Shown one piece after another: positions 8,673 to 16,363 of a stretch of DNA of 34,416 nucleotides (positions are counted from its first letter, which is position 1; every line of letters starts with the position of its first letter). The stretch lies in the IMG/VR virus record IMGVR_UViG_3300030019_000106, positions 1 to 34,416 of that record; one strand, given 5' to 3'. The notes under the pieces were generated by a model that did no database searches, had not been told where the DNA came from, and worked only from the letters and a program-made list of their open reading frames with translations. The translations under genes and the position numbers were made by a program. The DNA is from a virus.

Positions 8673-9227
8673 ATGAGTTCAGAAATGTTAAAAGCTTATA
8701 AAGCCGTCCCTACACATGCAGTTGGAAACTTAAATAATTGGAAAGTTAAGGTTGTACCATACGGTGCTGTTGTTACTACAGCAGATGTAGATAACTTCAC
8801 ACTTGTACAGTATGACGGATTCAATGCTGATGGAGAAAGACAGTGCAAACAGTTAGCCGCAGTTGCTACTAAAGGTTTTCTTGTTGCTTCAGTTGAGGAA
8901 AGATTTGTAGATGGAGAACAGCTCGCAAGCTTCTTTAATGGAGTAGGCGACAGAGCAAGACTTGTAGTTCTTGAGTCAGGCGTTACAAGATTTGATACTT
9001 CCGCATTTGAAATGAATGTAGTTGGAAATGGTGGAACTGCTGTAACTGCTGTTGCAGTTGGCATGAAAGCTTTCTTTGACCCAACCAAGAAGAAATTCAT
9101 AGTCTGCAATTCAGGTGCAGAAGCAACATTGTACGCAACTGCTGCAAATAAGTTTGAAGTTGTTGGCGTAGAAACTGACGCAGCTTATGGTTTTATTGTT
9201 GATACAGTAAAGCTCGAAGCAATTTAA
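8673..9227 (+). CDS. Head decoration-type protein
   Basis: A 184-residue Gly/Ala/Val-rich protein located directly before the major capsid gene, with a strong GAGGAGG ribosome binding site. It is predicted to be mostly beta with short hydrophobic strands (VKVVPYGAVVT, ARLVVLESGV, TAVAVGMKAFF), matching small capsid-stabilising decoration or head-fibre proteins that occupy this gene slot. Codon use is cleaner and slightly less AT-rich here than in neighbouring genes (as in the capsid gene), fitting high expression. No catalytic or metal motif is visible. A scaffold or head-fibre role is the alternative. Confidence 0.7.
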   Translation: MSSEMLKAYKAVPTHAVGNLNNWKVKVVPYGAVVTTADVDNFTLVQYDGFNADGERQCKQLAAVATKGFLVASVEERFVDGEQLASFFNGVGDRARLVVLESGVTRFDTSAFEMNVVGNGGTAVTAVAVGMKAFFDPTKKKFIVCNSGAEATLYATAANKFEVVGVETDAAYGFIVDTVKLEAI

Positions 9228-9254
9228 TAATAAATAATAAAAGGAGAGTGTAAT

Positions 9255-10301
9255 TTGATGAGTATGTTAGACGCAGGTAAAACTAAAGAATTATTCATGA
9301 GAGTCTACAACAACAAAATGGTTGTTGACGAAGCAAAAGGAATATCAGATGAGAAAGATATAAAGGAACTTTGTTCAATGGTGTTTGGTGATGGTAGTGT
9401 AACACCTGATCCTTCACTTCTGCACCAGTTCAACAACATCGTTGTTGCTACAGCAGACGAAATTGCTAAACCAATGGTTACAAATATGCTTGGTTACTTT
9501 GCTAAATTCCAGACTGCAAGACCTGGGGATGCTGTATCCTACAAGATTCCTGCAAAGTCAAAAGCAAAGATTAAATGGGCTGCTAAAGGTACAGGCGTTG
9601 ATCTTCAGAGAGTTGAAGCAGGTAAGAAGGTAGTTATCGTTCCTACTACTCTTGAAGCAGGTTTCTACTATGAGCCTTTGGATATGGTACAGGATTCTGT
9701 AGATAACTTCAGAATATTAGTTCAGGACATAGCTAACGCTAAAGTTAGACTTTACTTCCAGTCAATAGGAAAGATTACTACTGCCGCTATAGGTTCAGGT
9801 AAGATTCCTGCTGTAAACTGTAAAGTTGGAGACAACAACACTATTGCTGACTTCCATAAGATAGCTTCCGTAATACAGAGAGTAGGTAGTGCTGCACCTG
9901 TATTCATAGGCGATTCAATTATGATAGATTACTTTGCCAATCAGCAGGCTACTGACACAGGAGCAAAAGTTCTTCTTAGCGAAATTCTCAAAGATGAACT
10001 TAGAGAGTCCCTTAACATCACTAAGATAGGCAAGACTATTTGTATAAATCTTGTAAATCCTTATCTTGACGACACTAACTCAAGCGTTGAACTGCCTACT
10101 AACAAGGGATATTTCCTTGCTTCAGAAACAGTTAAACCTTTCGTTATAGTTGAATTTGGTGGACTTAGACAGTTTACTGAACAAGACCCTGAAGATGAAA
10201 GAATCAAGATTATGCTGAAGATGGATGCAGCAGTTGAACTTGTTGTGGCTAATGGATTGGGCGCAATTGTTGAAAATACCGCATGTGTTTTGCCAGCATA
10301 A
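9255..10301 (+). CDS. Major capsid protein
   Basis: A 348-residue product in the canonical capsid slot: after scaffold and decoration genes and before the connectors. Its composition (many Ala, Gly, Val, evenly mixed alpha/beta, no membrane or coiled segment) and length fit the HK97 fold, with a probable E-loop region around residues 85-120 (KSKAKIKWAAKGTG). AAGGAG at 9241-9246 is 8 nt before TTG 9255 and 11 nt before ATG 9258, so the protein may start at either; I kept TTG. Codon use is the most biased in the window, consistent with the most abundant virion protein. A hairpin terminator follows at 10333. Confidence 0.85.
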   Translation: MMSMLDAGKTKELFMRVYNNKMVVDEAKGISDEKDIKELCSMVFGDGSVTPDPSLLHQFNNIVVATADEIAKPMVTNMLGYFAKFQTARPGDAVSYKIPAKSKAKIKWAAKGTGVDLQRVEAGKKVVIVPTTLEAGFYYEPLDMVQDSVDNFRILVQDIANAKVRLYFQSIGKITTAAIGSGKIPAVNCKVGDNNTIADFHKIASVIQRVGSAAPVFIGDSIMIDYFANQQATDTGAKVLLSEILKDELRESLNITKIGKTICINLVNPYLDDTNSSVELPTNKGYFLASETVKPFVIVEFGGLRQFTEQDPEDERIKIMLKMDAAVELVVANGLGAIVENTACVLPA

Positions 10302-10332
10302 TATTACCAATTAACTAGAACTAAAAATCTAT

Positions 10333-10360
10333 AAAGGGGAGAAATGTTGTCTCCCCTTTT
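10333..10360 (+). terminator. Rho-independent terminator after major capsid gene
   Basis: AAAGGGGAGA (10333-10342) pairs with TCTCCCCTTT (10350-10359) around a 7-nt loop, and the arm runs into a TTTT tract. It lies 30 nt after the capsid stop codon and probably limits read-through, so the capsid genes are transcribed more than the connectors. Confidence 0.85.
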
Positions 10361-10385
10361 AAAATAAATTTTGGAGGAAAATACA

Positions 10386-10856
10386 ATGGCTGAAATAAAA
10401 GTAGGAAGATTTAGAAATATAGCTTACACACTCAACTATCCTATGAATGAAGGACGTTGGAAACAGTATATTTGGGCGGGAGCAAAAGGCGAAAAAGTTG
10501 ATATAAAACCTCTTCCTGAAGAAGTAGTTGACTATTTGCTTATGAACTCACAGTGCTTTAAAACAGGCGATCTAAAAATTATCGAGGATACTGTCGAAGC
10601 TAAAGAGGCTGTAAATAGTATTGCTGAAGAAGATTTAGAAGCATATAAATCAAACACACATTCAAAAGATGATATAAGAAAACTGATAGTTGGAAACTAT
10701 AAGAAGTTGGAATCAGAACTTAAAAAGGCAAACATAGATGAAAAGAGATTTTTCGCTGATGTTGCCGTAGAAATGAAATTAGATTCTGCTTCAAAACAGA
10801 AAATTATCGCTGATGCTGTAGGTATACCTGTAGACATTCTGTTCGATGAGGAATAA
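10386..10856 (+). CDS. Conserved-position head protein after capsid, function unknown
   Basis: A 156-residue product starting at ATG 10386, 8 nt after GGAGG (10373-10377); an in-frame TTG at 10371 overlaps that ribosome binding site and is discarded. The N-terminus is a small beta domain (IKVGRFRNIAYTLNYPMNEGRWKQYIW), the C-terminus is helical and charged, ending DILFDEE. Its slot just after the capsid gene usually holds a head-tail connector or a Rho-N-like head protein. No specific family is recognised by eye. Confidence 0.6.
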   Translation: MAEIKVGRFRNIAYTLNYPMNEGRWKQYIWAGAKGEKVDIKPLPEEVVDYLLMNSQCFKTGDLKIIEDTVEAKEAVNSIAEEDLEAYKSNTHSKDDIRKLIVGNYKKLESELKKANIDEKRFFADVAVEMKLDSASKQKIIADAVGIPVDILFDEE

Positions 10857-10882
10857 ATTCAATAAAGAATTGAGGTGAAGAC

Positions 10883-11290
10883 ATGTCAACCTCATATGAT
10901 ACAATTTTTACAAAATTTATGACAATAAATAAAACCGAAAGCATTAATATACCGAGTGAAGATGGTAAAAAATATGAGATGATTACTAATGCGGTAGACT
11001 CTGCTAATAACAGAATGCGAACAAGTTATACGTATGACAATACCAAAGAAGCAGTAAATGAAGTTTTAAATATAGACACGATCTTAATTATTGCACATTA
11101 TATTAAACTTAATTTCTTAGAAAACAGTTTAACTTATTATGTAACACTAATGAAACCTTTCACAAAAGAAATAGGATTACTTTATTATAATGCCGATGTT
11201 AAAGCCTTAGAATCATTAATTGCAAATGAAAATAACAGAATAGATGAAATTCTAAAAAACATGTGCGAAGATGACGGATTGGAAGTGTGA
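10883..11290 (+). CDS. Putative head-tail adaptor
   Basis: A 135-residue helical protein preceded by GAGGTG. Position (second gene after the capsid) and the small, helix-rich character fit the adaptor ring (HK97 gp6 or SPP1 gp15 type) that docks under the portal. Its end lies 4 nt before the next start, suggesting translational coupling. No diagnostic motif is visible; the role is inferred from gene order. Confidence 0.5.
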   Translation: MSTSYDTIFTKFMTINKTESINIPSEDGKKYEMITNAVDSANNRMRTSYTYDNTKEAVNEVLNIDTILIIAHYIKLNFLENSLTYYVTLMKPFTKEIGLLYYNADVKALESLIANENNRIDEILKNMCEDDGLEV

Positions 11291-11294
11291 TGAT

Positions 11295-12251
11295 ATGAAA
11301 AATTACAGTAATTATTATCCATCATCTAAAGATTTTTTACATGATTCGGGCGGTATTTTATTTAATATACAACAACAAAATGCTTTAAATGAAGGAACGA
11401 CAGTTACTATAGATGGTGTTACATCAAATGTAATAATCCAAGAACACACAAATCCTTATGGAGAAAACAGGGAAGAACGTATTTTGCATTGTTTGGAAAA
11501 CGTTACTATACATAGGGGTAGCATGATCTATTGGAAAAACGAATATTGGTTAGTAATGACCGATATAGATTTCAATGGTATCTATAAATCCTCTAAGATG
11601 GTTAAGTGTACGAATACATTGACATTTAAAAACAAAAATGGAGTTATAATTCATCAGCCTGTGGTATTAGCTAATCAAACAGTATTAACAGATGGAATAA
11701 AAGAAACTGCTAGAATTGTTGATTTTGACACTATGCGATTTGCTTTAGTACCATTTAATAATGATACTAAAGAACTGTATTTACAGCAAAGATTTATGCT
11801 TAATCACAATAGTGCATTTGAAATACTCAAAATAGACGATTATACATATTGCTTAAATAGTAATGGGTACGTTGTAAATGGAGTATTGCAATTAACCTTG
11901 AATCAAGGGGCTATAATAGCAGAGGATGATATTGTAAATAACCTAGCTTATAATGACAATTTGATAATCACTCCTATAGTTACAGGTGCGACAATTATAG
12001 TTTCGGGTCAGAATTTGTTGAAGATAGGGGAACAAACTACTTATTCTGTAAAATACGATGATGGTAAACCTATTATTGGTACAACTTATACTTTTTCAAC
12101 AGACTCAGGTAAAGCATCTATAATTAGTAGTGGAAGTCAAACTTGCCTAGTTAAAGGATTGTTTAGTGGACAAGTTCAATTAACTGCCATGAATAATGCA
12201 AACCCAAGTATAACTTATAAGAAAATCATTAATGTCCAAAGTGGATTTTAG
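11295..12251 (+). CDS. Putative head closure/stopper protein with C-terminal Ig-like domain
   Basis: A 318-residue product starting at ATG 11295, just after the previous stop (11288-11290); an in-frame ATG at 11271 lies inside the upstream gene and is less likely. Residues 1 to about 220 are beta-rich (VTIDGVTSNVIIQEHTN, VTIHRGSMIYWKNEYWLV), compatible with a head-closure barrel in this gene slot. The last 85 residues (from IVSGQNLLKIGEQ to IINVQSG) have the strand pattern of a bacterial Ig-like (Big_2-type) domain, which phages often attach to surface proteins. An Ig domain on a neck protein would project from the virion. The connector role is inferred from order; the Ig-like call comes from pattern. 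Confidence 0.55.
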   Translation: MKNYSNYYPSSKDFLHDSGGILFNIQQQNALNEGTTVTIDGVTSNVIIQEHTNPYGENREERILHCLENVTIHRGSMIYWKNEYWLVMTDIDFNGIYKSSKMVKCTNTLTFKNKNGVIIHQPVVLANQTVLTDGIKETARIVDFDTMRFALVPFNNDTKELYLQQRFMLNHNSAFEILKIDDYTYCLNSNGYVVNGVLQLTLNQGAIIAEDDIVNNLAYNDNLIITPIVTGATIIVSGQNLLKIGEQTTYSVKYDDGKPIIGTTYTFSTDSGKASIISSGSQTCLVKGLFSGQVQLTAMNNANPSITYKKIINVQSGF

Positions 12252-12269
12252 GGTGGTGAATAATTAAAT

Positions 12270-12815
12270 ATGATTAGTACAAAAATGAAGTATGTTGATG
12301 ATCACATTCAGAAAATCTTAGCTCCCCTTAGAACTTCACAGGAATTTTTAAGATTGATATATTATTTAAGTGAATTTCAGAGTCCACTTGAACCATATTT
12401 CTTTGATGAAAATGGAAATAGGGTGCTTCAACCTGACATAACGAAAACATGGCAAGAATTGATATCCGATAAAAGTATTGTTTTAACTCTGTTTAATTCC
12501 ACTATATTAACCAAAGAAAAGGTTACTGTATTCTTTGCTCATTTACTGTCAAAATATGATGATAATTCCAACTTTAATGATGACACAATTTATGAAATGA
12601 ACATTGTTGTTCCATATAATAAAATAATGATACCTAACACCATACAGCAAAGACATAATAGAATTGCTAAAGTTGTATGTGAACTTATAGATAATCAACC
12701 GATTGCAGGAATAGGTAACGTATTTTGTATACATGTGAGTACATATAAAGAAAACGATGATTACGAAGGATTGTGTTTGAGATTTAAGGTAAATGACTTT
12801 ACAAAGGGTGTTTAA
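12270..12815 (+). CDS. Putative neck/tail completion protein
   Basis: A 181-residue mixed alpha/beta protein in the connector block. A GGTGGTG ribosome binding site precedes ATG 12270. It lies third among the genes between capsid and major tail protein, the slot of tail terminator or completion proteins, and the YEGLCLRFKVNDF ending fits a beta-sheet ring protein. No family is recognised by eye. Confidence 0.5.
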   Translation: MISTKMKYVDDHIQKILAPLRTSQEFLRLIYYLSEFQSPLEPYFFDENGNRVLQPDITKTWQELISDKSIVLTLFNSTILTKEKVTVFFAHLLSKYDDNSNFNDDTIYEMNIVVPYNKIMIPNTIQQRHNRIAKVVCELIDNQPIAGIGNVFCIHVSTYKENDDYEGLCLRFKVNDFTKGV

Positions 12816-12820
12816 ATAAT

Positions 12821-13600
12821 ATGGATAATCAGATGACAAAAGAAACAATGGAAATGATTGATAGATACAGAAGCCTACTAGATGAAGACTTAGAATTAAA
12901 AATATTTAGAGGCTTGCCAATTAAAGTTGGTAACATAGGTAAAATAAAACAGTTTACACTAGATGAAATTGTTAGTGATGAAATAGGATACATGTTTTAT
13001 GTTCAAACATTAAACACTATGTGTGCTGAGATAGATAATGTAAAAGAAGATGATATATATGAATCTTTTTATAATGAATGTTATAACGAAACTGAGTTTT
13101 CAAAAGACATTATTGACGCATTAGAACTGTATTTTGGTGAAAAGGTTGAATTTGATAGCGAGGGTTTCAACGTGGGTGGAATAGGTAGCAACAGAATAAT
13201 TAATAAAAGTAATTTTGCATATGTACGCAAAATAATTAAAACTATAAATCATGTTGCCCCACCTAAAGAAGAAGAAATGCCAATCTTCGCTAATAAAAAA
13301 GCTGAGATGATGTGGAAACAAATTCAAGAGAACCAAAAGAAATTGGATAAGTATAAGAAACACAAATCGAATTTATCTAGTCTAATTTCAGGTATGGCTT
13401 GGAAATCAGGTCTACACGAAAAAGTTTGGGATTTAACGGTATACAAATTGTACGATGGATTAATCAGAATCGGCGTAATTGATGAGACTCATCATATTAT
13501 GTCGGGGATATATGCAGGTACAGTTGACGCTAAAGCCATAAAAAAAGAGGAATTAGATTGGACAAAGATAATAATCAACAACGATCAAAATAATAACTAA
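12821..13600 (+). CDS. Hypothetical protein before the major tail protein
   Basis: A 259-residue acidic, helix-rich protein starting 5 nt after the previous stop and ending 19 nt before the major tail protein. It contains a Lys/Gln-rich helical stretch (EMMWKQIQENQKKLDKYKKH, around residue 163). Its position suggests a neck or tail-assembly role, but no motif supports a specific function. Compositionally it matches its neighbours. Confidence 0.5.
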   Translation: MDNQMTKETMEMIDRYRSLLDEDLELKIFRGLPIKVGNIGKIKQFTLDEIVSDEIGYMFYVQTLNTMCAEIDNVKEDDIYESFYNECYNETEFSKDIIDALELYFGEKVEFDSEGFNVGGIGSNRIINKSNFAYVRKIIKTINHVAPPKEEEMPIFANKKAEMMWKQIQENQKKLDKYKKHKSNLSSLISGMAWKSGLHEKVWDLTVYKLYDGLIRIGVIDETHHIMSGIYAGTVDAKAIKKEELDWTKIIINNDQNNN

Positions 13601-13619
13601 AAACAAGGAGGAATTTTTT

Positions 13620-13766
13620 ATGAGTACACCTAATAGATGGGCTGTCCGATCAGTTGCGAGGGCTTCATTTTATTCCCTAGTAGACGGAAAAATGCTCACA
13701 TACCTAGACACACTAAAATCTTCAGGAATGGATGTCAAGAGTACGACCACTTATGCTCGTGGAGGT
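13620..13766 (+). CDS. Major tail protein, exon 1 of 3
   Basis: Encodes the first 49 residues (starts MSTPNRWAVRSVARASF, ends TTYARGG) of the tail tube subunit. A GGAGG ribosome binding site precedes ATG 13620. Unspliced, translation would stop one codon later (AAC TAA), giving a 50-residue stub. The exon ends in GGAGGT, which pairs with GCCTCC at 13782-13787 to form a six-pair P1 with the U-G pair at the splice site. Joined to exons 2 and 3 it gives a 268-residue protein with the phage major tail protein pattern: an N-terminal arm, the KLIGFSSDKETKITLQDAL strand region and the DPAVLDIPIEVL C-terminal strand. These subunits stack as hexamers around the tape measure. Confidence 0.85.
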
Positions 13767-14179
13767 AACTAATTACCAATCGCCTCCCATATTCGTAAAG
13801 AGTATGGAACAATGTAAATTGGTTTAATGCTAATTACATTTAAAACCCATTGAACTGCTGGAAACTCCTAAAGCCTATTAAACTAAAACGTAAGAATGAA
13901 ATAAGTCTAAACGTGAAAGTTACGAAAGTAGAAAAAATTAATAGGATAGTGCAAGGTTAAATCCTAAACACTTATATATAATGGACAATCAGCAACTAAG
14001 CCTTTAATAGAGGAAAGTTCAACGACTATTCCGTAACGGGAAGTACCTGCAAGTGCGGGGAAGTGGTGGGGTGCTTAGAAATAAGTGCGTGATATAGTCT
14101 AGCCTCATATGAGAGTATGAGAAGTTCATAGGACGATAAGCCTTGAGAACTGCATATAAATAACGAATATATGTGAATG
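13767..14179 (+). ncRNA. Group I intron, no ORF, in major tail protein gene
   Basis: A 413-nt self-splicing intron. P1 pairs exon GGAGGT (13761-13766) with GCCTCC (13782-13787). P7 pairs GACTA (14024-14028, in GTTCAACGACTA) with TAGTC (14095-14099, in GATATAGTC), matching the conserved R and S elements of group I introns. A hairpin (CATATA / TATATG) precedes the 3' end, which closes GAATG with the terminal G at 14179. P10 is weak (2 pairs), so the 3' site is less certain than the 5' one; it is the only G that keeps the frame and avoids the TGA at 14174. No protein-coding frame lies inside. Confidence 0.88.
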
Positions 14180-14737
14180 GAAATTTATGGAAAATTTCGT
14201 GACGGTAATGTTAAACTTATCGGCTTCAGCTCAGACAAGGAAACTAAAATAACTTTGCAGGATGCTTTGTTTGATAATAATGTTATGGCATTATTGACAG
14301 GCAATACTCTTATAGAGGGGACAAAAAATATTTATAAGAGAGACGTTGTAGCTGTAACTACACATGCGGCTTCTATTACTAAAACACCAGTTGGAAGTCT
14401 TGCAGGAGTGTTCTTGCTCAATGGCGATGGTTCTAATGGAAAAGAACTTACTAAAGCAGTAAGTACAGTAGGCACAGGAGAATATAGTATCACCGCAAAG
14501 GCAATATCAACTTTTACCGATATAGCTGATGGCACTAAATTAGCTGTTTATTACAAAGTAGCTTCAGGTGTTTCATCTAAGACAATACAGGTAACTTCTG
14601 ACAAATTCGGTGCATCATTTTTACTTATTATGGAAGTTCTTGTAACAGACATTTTAACCAAAGCTCTTTATCCTGCACAGATAAAAGTATTTAACTGCAA
14701 GATTGAGGATGCATGGAAACTAGAATTTAAACCTGAT
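14180..14737 (+). CDS. Major tail protein, exon 2 of 3
   Basis: Encodes 186 residues from EIYGKFRDGNVKL to LEFKPD. An ATG at 14177 makes this look like a free gene, but there is no ribosome binding site there and the protein is clearly a middle piece: it continues the tail tube fold and lacks both ends. Reading on unspliced adds RSLSSITEM and a stop at 14765. The proper continuation is KPD joined to GDPAVLDIP in exon 3. Internal strands such as KTPVGSLAGVFLLN and TSDKFGASFLLIMEVLV fit the tail tube barrel. Confidence 0.85.
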
Positions 14738-15015
14738 AGATCGCTGTCGTCTATAACAGAAATGTAATAGATTATTATTCCTGAAGAAAACGGGAAGGCT
14801 AAGTTGTTTAAAGACAATACGCTAATCCGAGTGGAAGGCTAATGGTAACGCATTGGTCACACGCAACGCATAGAAGGTGAAACTACATTTGTAGAATATA
14901 ATCCTTCCAAGAGTCAGGGACACCTAAACGTAAAGACGTAGGTGAAAAGGTATGCTGAACTTATAGGAAACTATAAGAACTAGAGGATAAAAAGCCTTTA
15001 GGATAACAGGGATTG
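14738..15015 (+). ncRNA. Second group I intron in major tail protein gene
   Basis: A 278-nt ORF-less intron. The 5' exon ends in T (14737) and the intron in G (15015). P10 is strong: exon 3 GGTGATC (15016-15022) pairs over 7 positions with GATCGCT (14739-14745). P1 is short (TGAT with GTCG at 14746-14749). P7 is likely AGTCA (14912-14916) with TGAACT (14956-14961, one bulged A), and P8 is the hairpin CACCTA / TAGGTG (14921-14944). An alternative P1 (ATAGAT with GTCTAT, 5' site after 14741) has more pairs but no in-frame 3' partner. Removal joins ...FKPD to GDPAVLDIP, restoring the protein. Confidence 0.8.
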
Positions 15016-15117
15016 GGTGATCCCGCAGTATTGGATATTCCGATTGAGGTGCTTAAAGACCCTTCAAGTTCAAGTTTATGGGAGATGACTATATATTCGG
15101 AAGACGAAATAGTATAA
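15016..15117 (+). CDS. Major tail protein, exon 3 of 3
   Basis: Encodes the last 33 residues, GDPAVLDIPIEVL to SEDEIV, ending at TAA 15115-15117. It has no start codon or ribosome binding site of its own and is too short to be noticed as a gene. The DPAVLDIP(I)EVL strand is the typical C-terminal part of siphovirus major tail proteins, which is why I looked for an intron between exon 2 and this piece. Confidence 0.82.
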   Translation, partial: GDPAVLDIPIEVLKDPSSSSLWEMTIYSEDEIV

Positions 15118-15138
15118 CAAACAATTAATAACATAGAC

Positions 15139-15167
15139 TTGACAATGCTGACCTAATATGTTAGTAT
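15139..15167 (+). promoter_or_regulatory. Sigma-70-type promoter upstream of lysis block
   Basis: TTGACA (15139-15144) and TAGTAT (15162-15167) are separated by 17 nt. A TATAAT at 15167-15172 is also present but its spacing from the -35 is 22 nt. The expected start is near 15174, in the gap between the tail protein and the amidase. Confidence 0.55.
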
Positions 15168-15173
15168 ATAATT

Positions 15174-15319
15174 AGAGGATAGATAAAAGTAGCTCTTTTT
15201 ATTGACAAGCGTACCATCCTAAGTACGCTTCCTCTACTATTATTTTAGGACTCTTTATAACAACTAATAAAACTCAATAACTGCGACAATTATATGAGAA
15301 CCCGTTTGGGTTCTTTTTT
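15174..15319 (+). ncRNA. Possible short structured RNA or attenuated leader
   Basis: The span between the promoter and the terminator at 15297 carries no gene. TAGAGG (15173-15178) can pair with CCTCTA (15231-15236), enclosing a perfect hairpin AAGCGTAC (15207-15214) / GTACGCTT (15223-15230). With the terminator this would make an RNA of about 145 nt. It may be an independent small RNA or the leader of the lysis transcript ending in an attenuator. The existence of the transcript is inferred from the sites alone. Confidence 0.35.
15297..15319 (+). terminator. Rho-independent terminator before amidase
   Basis: AGAACCC (15297-15303) pairs with GGGTTCT (15308-15314) around GTTT and is followed by TTTTT. 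It stops transcripts from the tail protein gene or from the 15139 promoter before the lysis genes. Confidence 0.9.
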
Positions 15320-15361
15320 ATTATACAAAAATATATAAAAATAAAAAAGGAAGTGTGTTTC

Positions 15362-16336
15362 ATGAGGATAGCGATTGGAAAAGGACACAACGAAGGGTGT
15401 CAGGGTGCTAATGGTCTTGTAAATGAGGTTAGAGAAGATAGGCTTTACGGTCAGGCTGTAATAGATGCTTTTCGTGCCGCAGGACATGAAGTATTAGATA
15501 TAACACCACCAAGAACATTAACTTCAGCACAGGATTTGACATATAGAGTTAATAAAGCTAACGCATGGGGAGCTGATCTTGTAATATCTTGTCACGTAAA
15601 TGCAAGTGGTGGTTGTGGGGCAGAAGTTATTTATCAGGCAAACAAATCAGCAAGTAAAGTTTATGCAGATAAAGTACAGGCAGGTTTTGTAAAATTAGGG
15701 TTTAAGAATCGTGGTACATATGCAGATGTAAGAGGTTTGTATGAAATTAAAAATCATAAAGCTCCTTGTATTATAATCGAGCCATTTTTCTGCGATTCGA
15801 CAACGGATGTATCTTTATATCACAAGCTAGGATATGAAAAGCTAGGTAAAACTATAGCAGAAAGTATTTTAGGACATGCTATTGATGGTGTGCCTAGTAA
15901 TCCTGTTGCTCCTGTTACACCTGTAGCAGACGTTAAACCAAAGGCAAACGCAGATACTCTTTTAATTCAGAAGAGAATGAATAGATTGAGGTTTGTTGGT
16001 GCTAATGGTGCTTCATTAACTGAAGATGGAATATCGGGTACGAACACTGTATTTGCTATTAAGAAATTCCAGTCAATATGTGGTATTACAGAAGATGGAA
16101 TTTGGGGGCGATTAACTGAAGATTGCTTTGCTCAGATAAACTCAAAACCTCTTTGTGGACTTAAATTTGTACAGAGAGTTCCTACAAGATATATTCAGTT
16201 CCGTTTAGGGATTGCTGTAGATGGTATATTTGGAAGTGGTACAGAAGGTAATGTAATATCTTTTCAGAAAAACAATGAAGGATTAACCGTAGACGGTATA
16301 GTTGGACAGGCTTCATGGAAAGTATTAATAGGATAA
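15362..16336 (+). CDS. Endolysin: N-acetylmuramoyl-L-alanine amidase (Amidase_3) with two peptidoglycan-binding repeats
   Basis: Cleaves the bond between MurNAc and the L-Ala of the stem peptide to lyse the host. Residues 1 to about 175 are a zinc amidase of the Amidase_3 family: His9 (IGKGHNEG), Glu22 (NEVRED), His78 (SCHVNAS) and catalytic Glu140 (IIIEPFF). A proline-rich linker (PVAPVTPVADVKP) leads to two PG_binding_1-like repeats (from ADTLLIQKRMN and from KFVQRVPTRYI), each with a DGI(F/W)G turn. The protein has 324 residues and no signal peptide, so it needs a holin to reach the wall. ATG 15362 follows AAGGAA at good spacing; an in-frame GTG at 15353 overlaps that site. Confidence 0.93.
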   Translation: MRIAIGKGHNEGCQGANGLVNEVREDRLYGQAVIDAFRAAGHEVLDITPPRTLTSAQDLTYRVNKANAWGADLVISCHVNASGGCGAEVIYQANKSASKVYADKVQAGFVKLGFKNRGTYADVRGLYEIKNHKAPCIIIEPFFCDSTTDVSLYHKLGYEKLGKTIAESILGHAIDGVPSNPVAPVTPVADVKPKANADTLLIQKRMNRLRFVGANGASLTEDGISGTNTVFAIKKFQSICGITEDGIWGRLTEDCFAQINSKPLCGLKFVQRVPTRYIQFRLGIAVDGIFGSGTEGNVISFQKNNEGLTVDGIVGQASWKVLIG

Positions 16337-16363
16337 GTATTATGCAGAAAGGTAGGATGAGTT

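Noticed and set aside
14177-14767. Independent gene starting at ATG 14177
   Set aside because: No ribosome binding site; both ends of the tail protein fold lie in flanking exons and the ATG spans the intron's 3' end.
14741-15020. Alternative 5' splice site after 14741 with a 6-bp P1
   Set aside because: No 3' site with a terminal G keeps the frame without a stop, while the 14737/15015 pair restores the protein and has a 7-bp P10.
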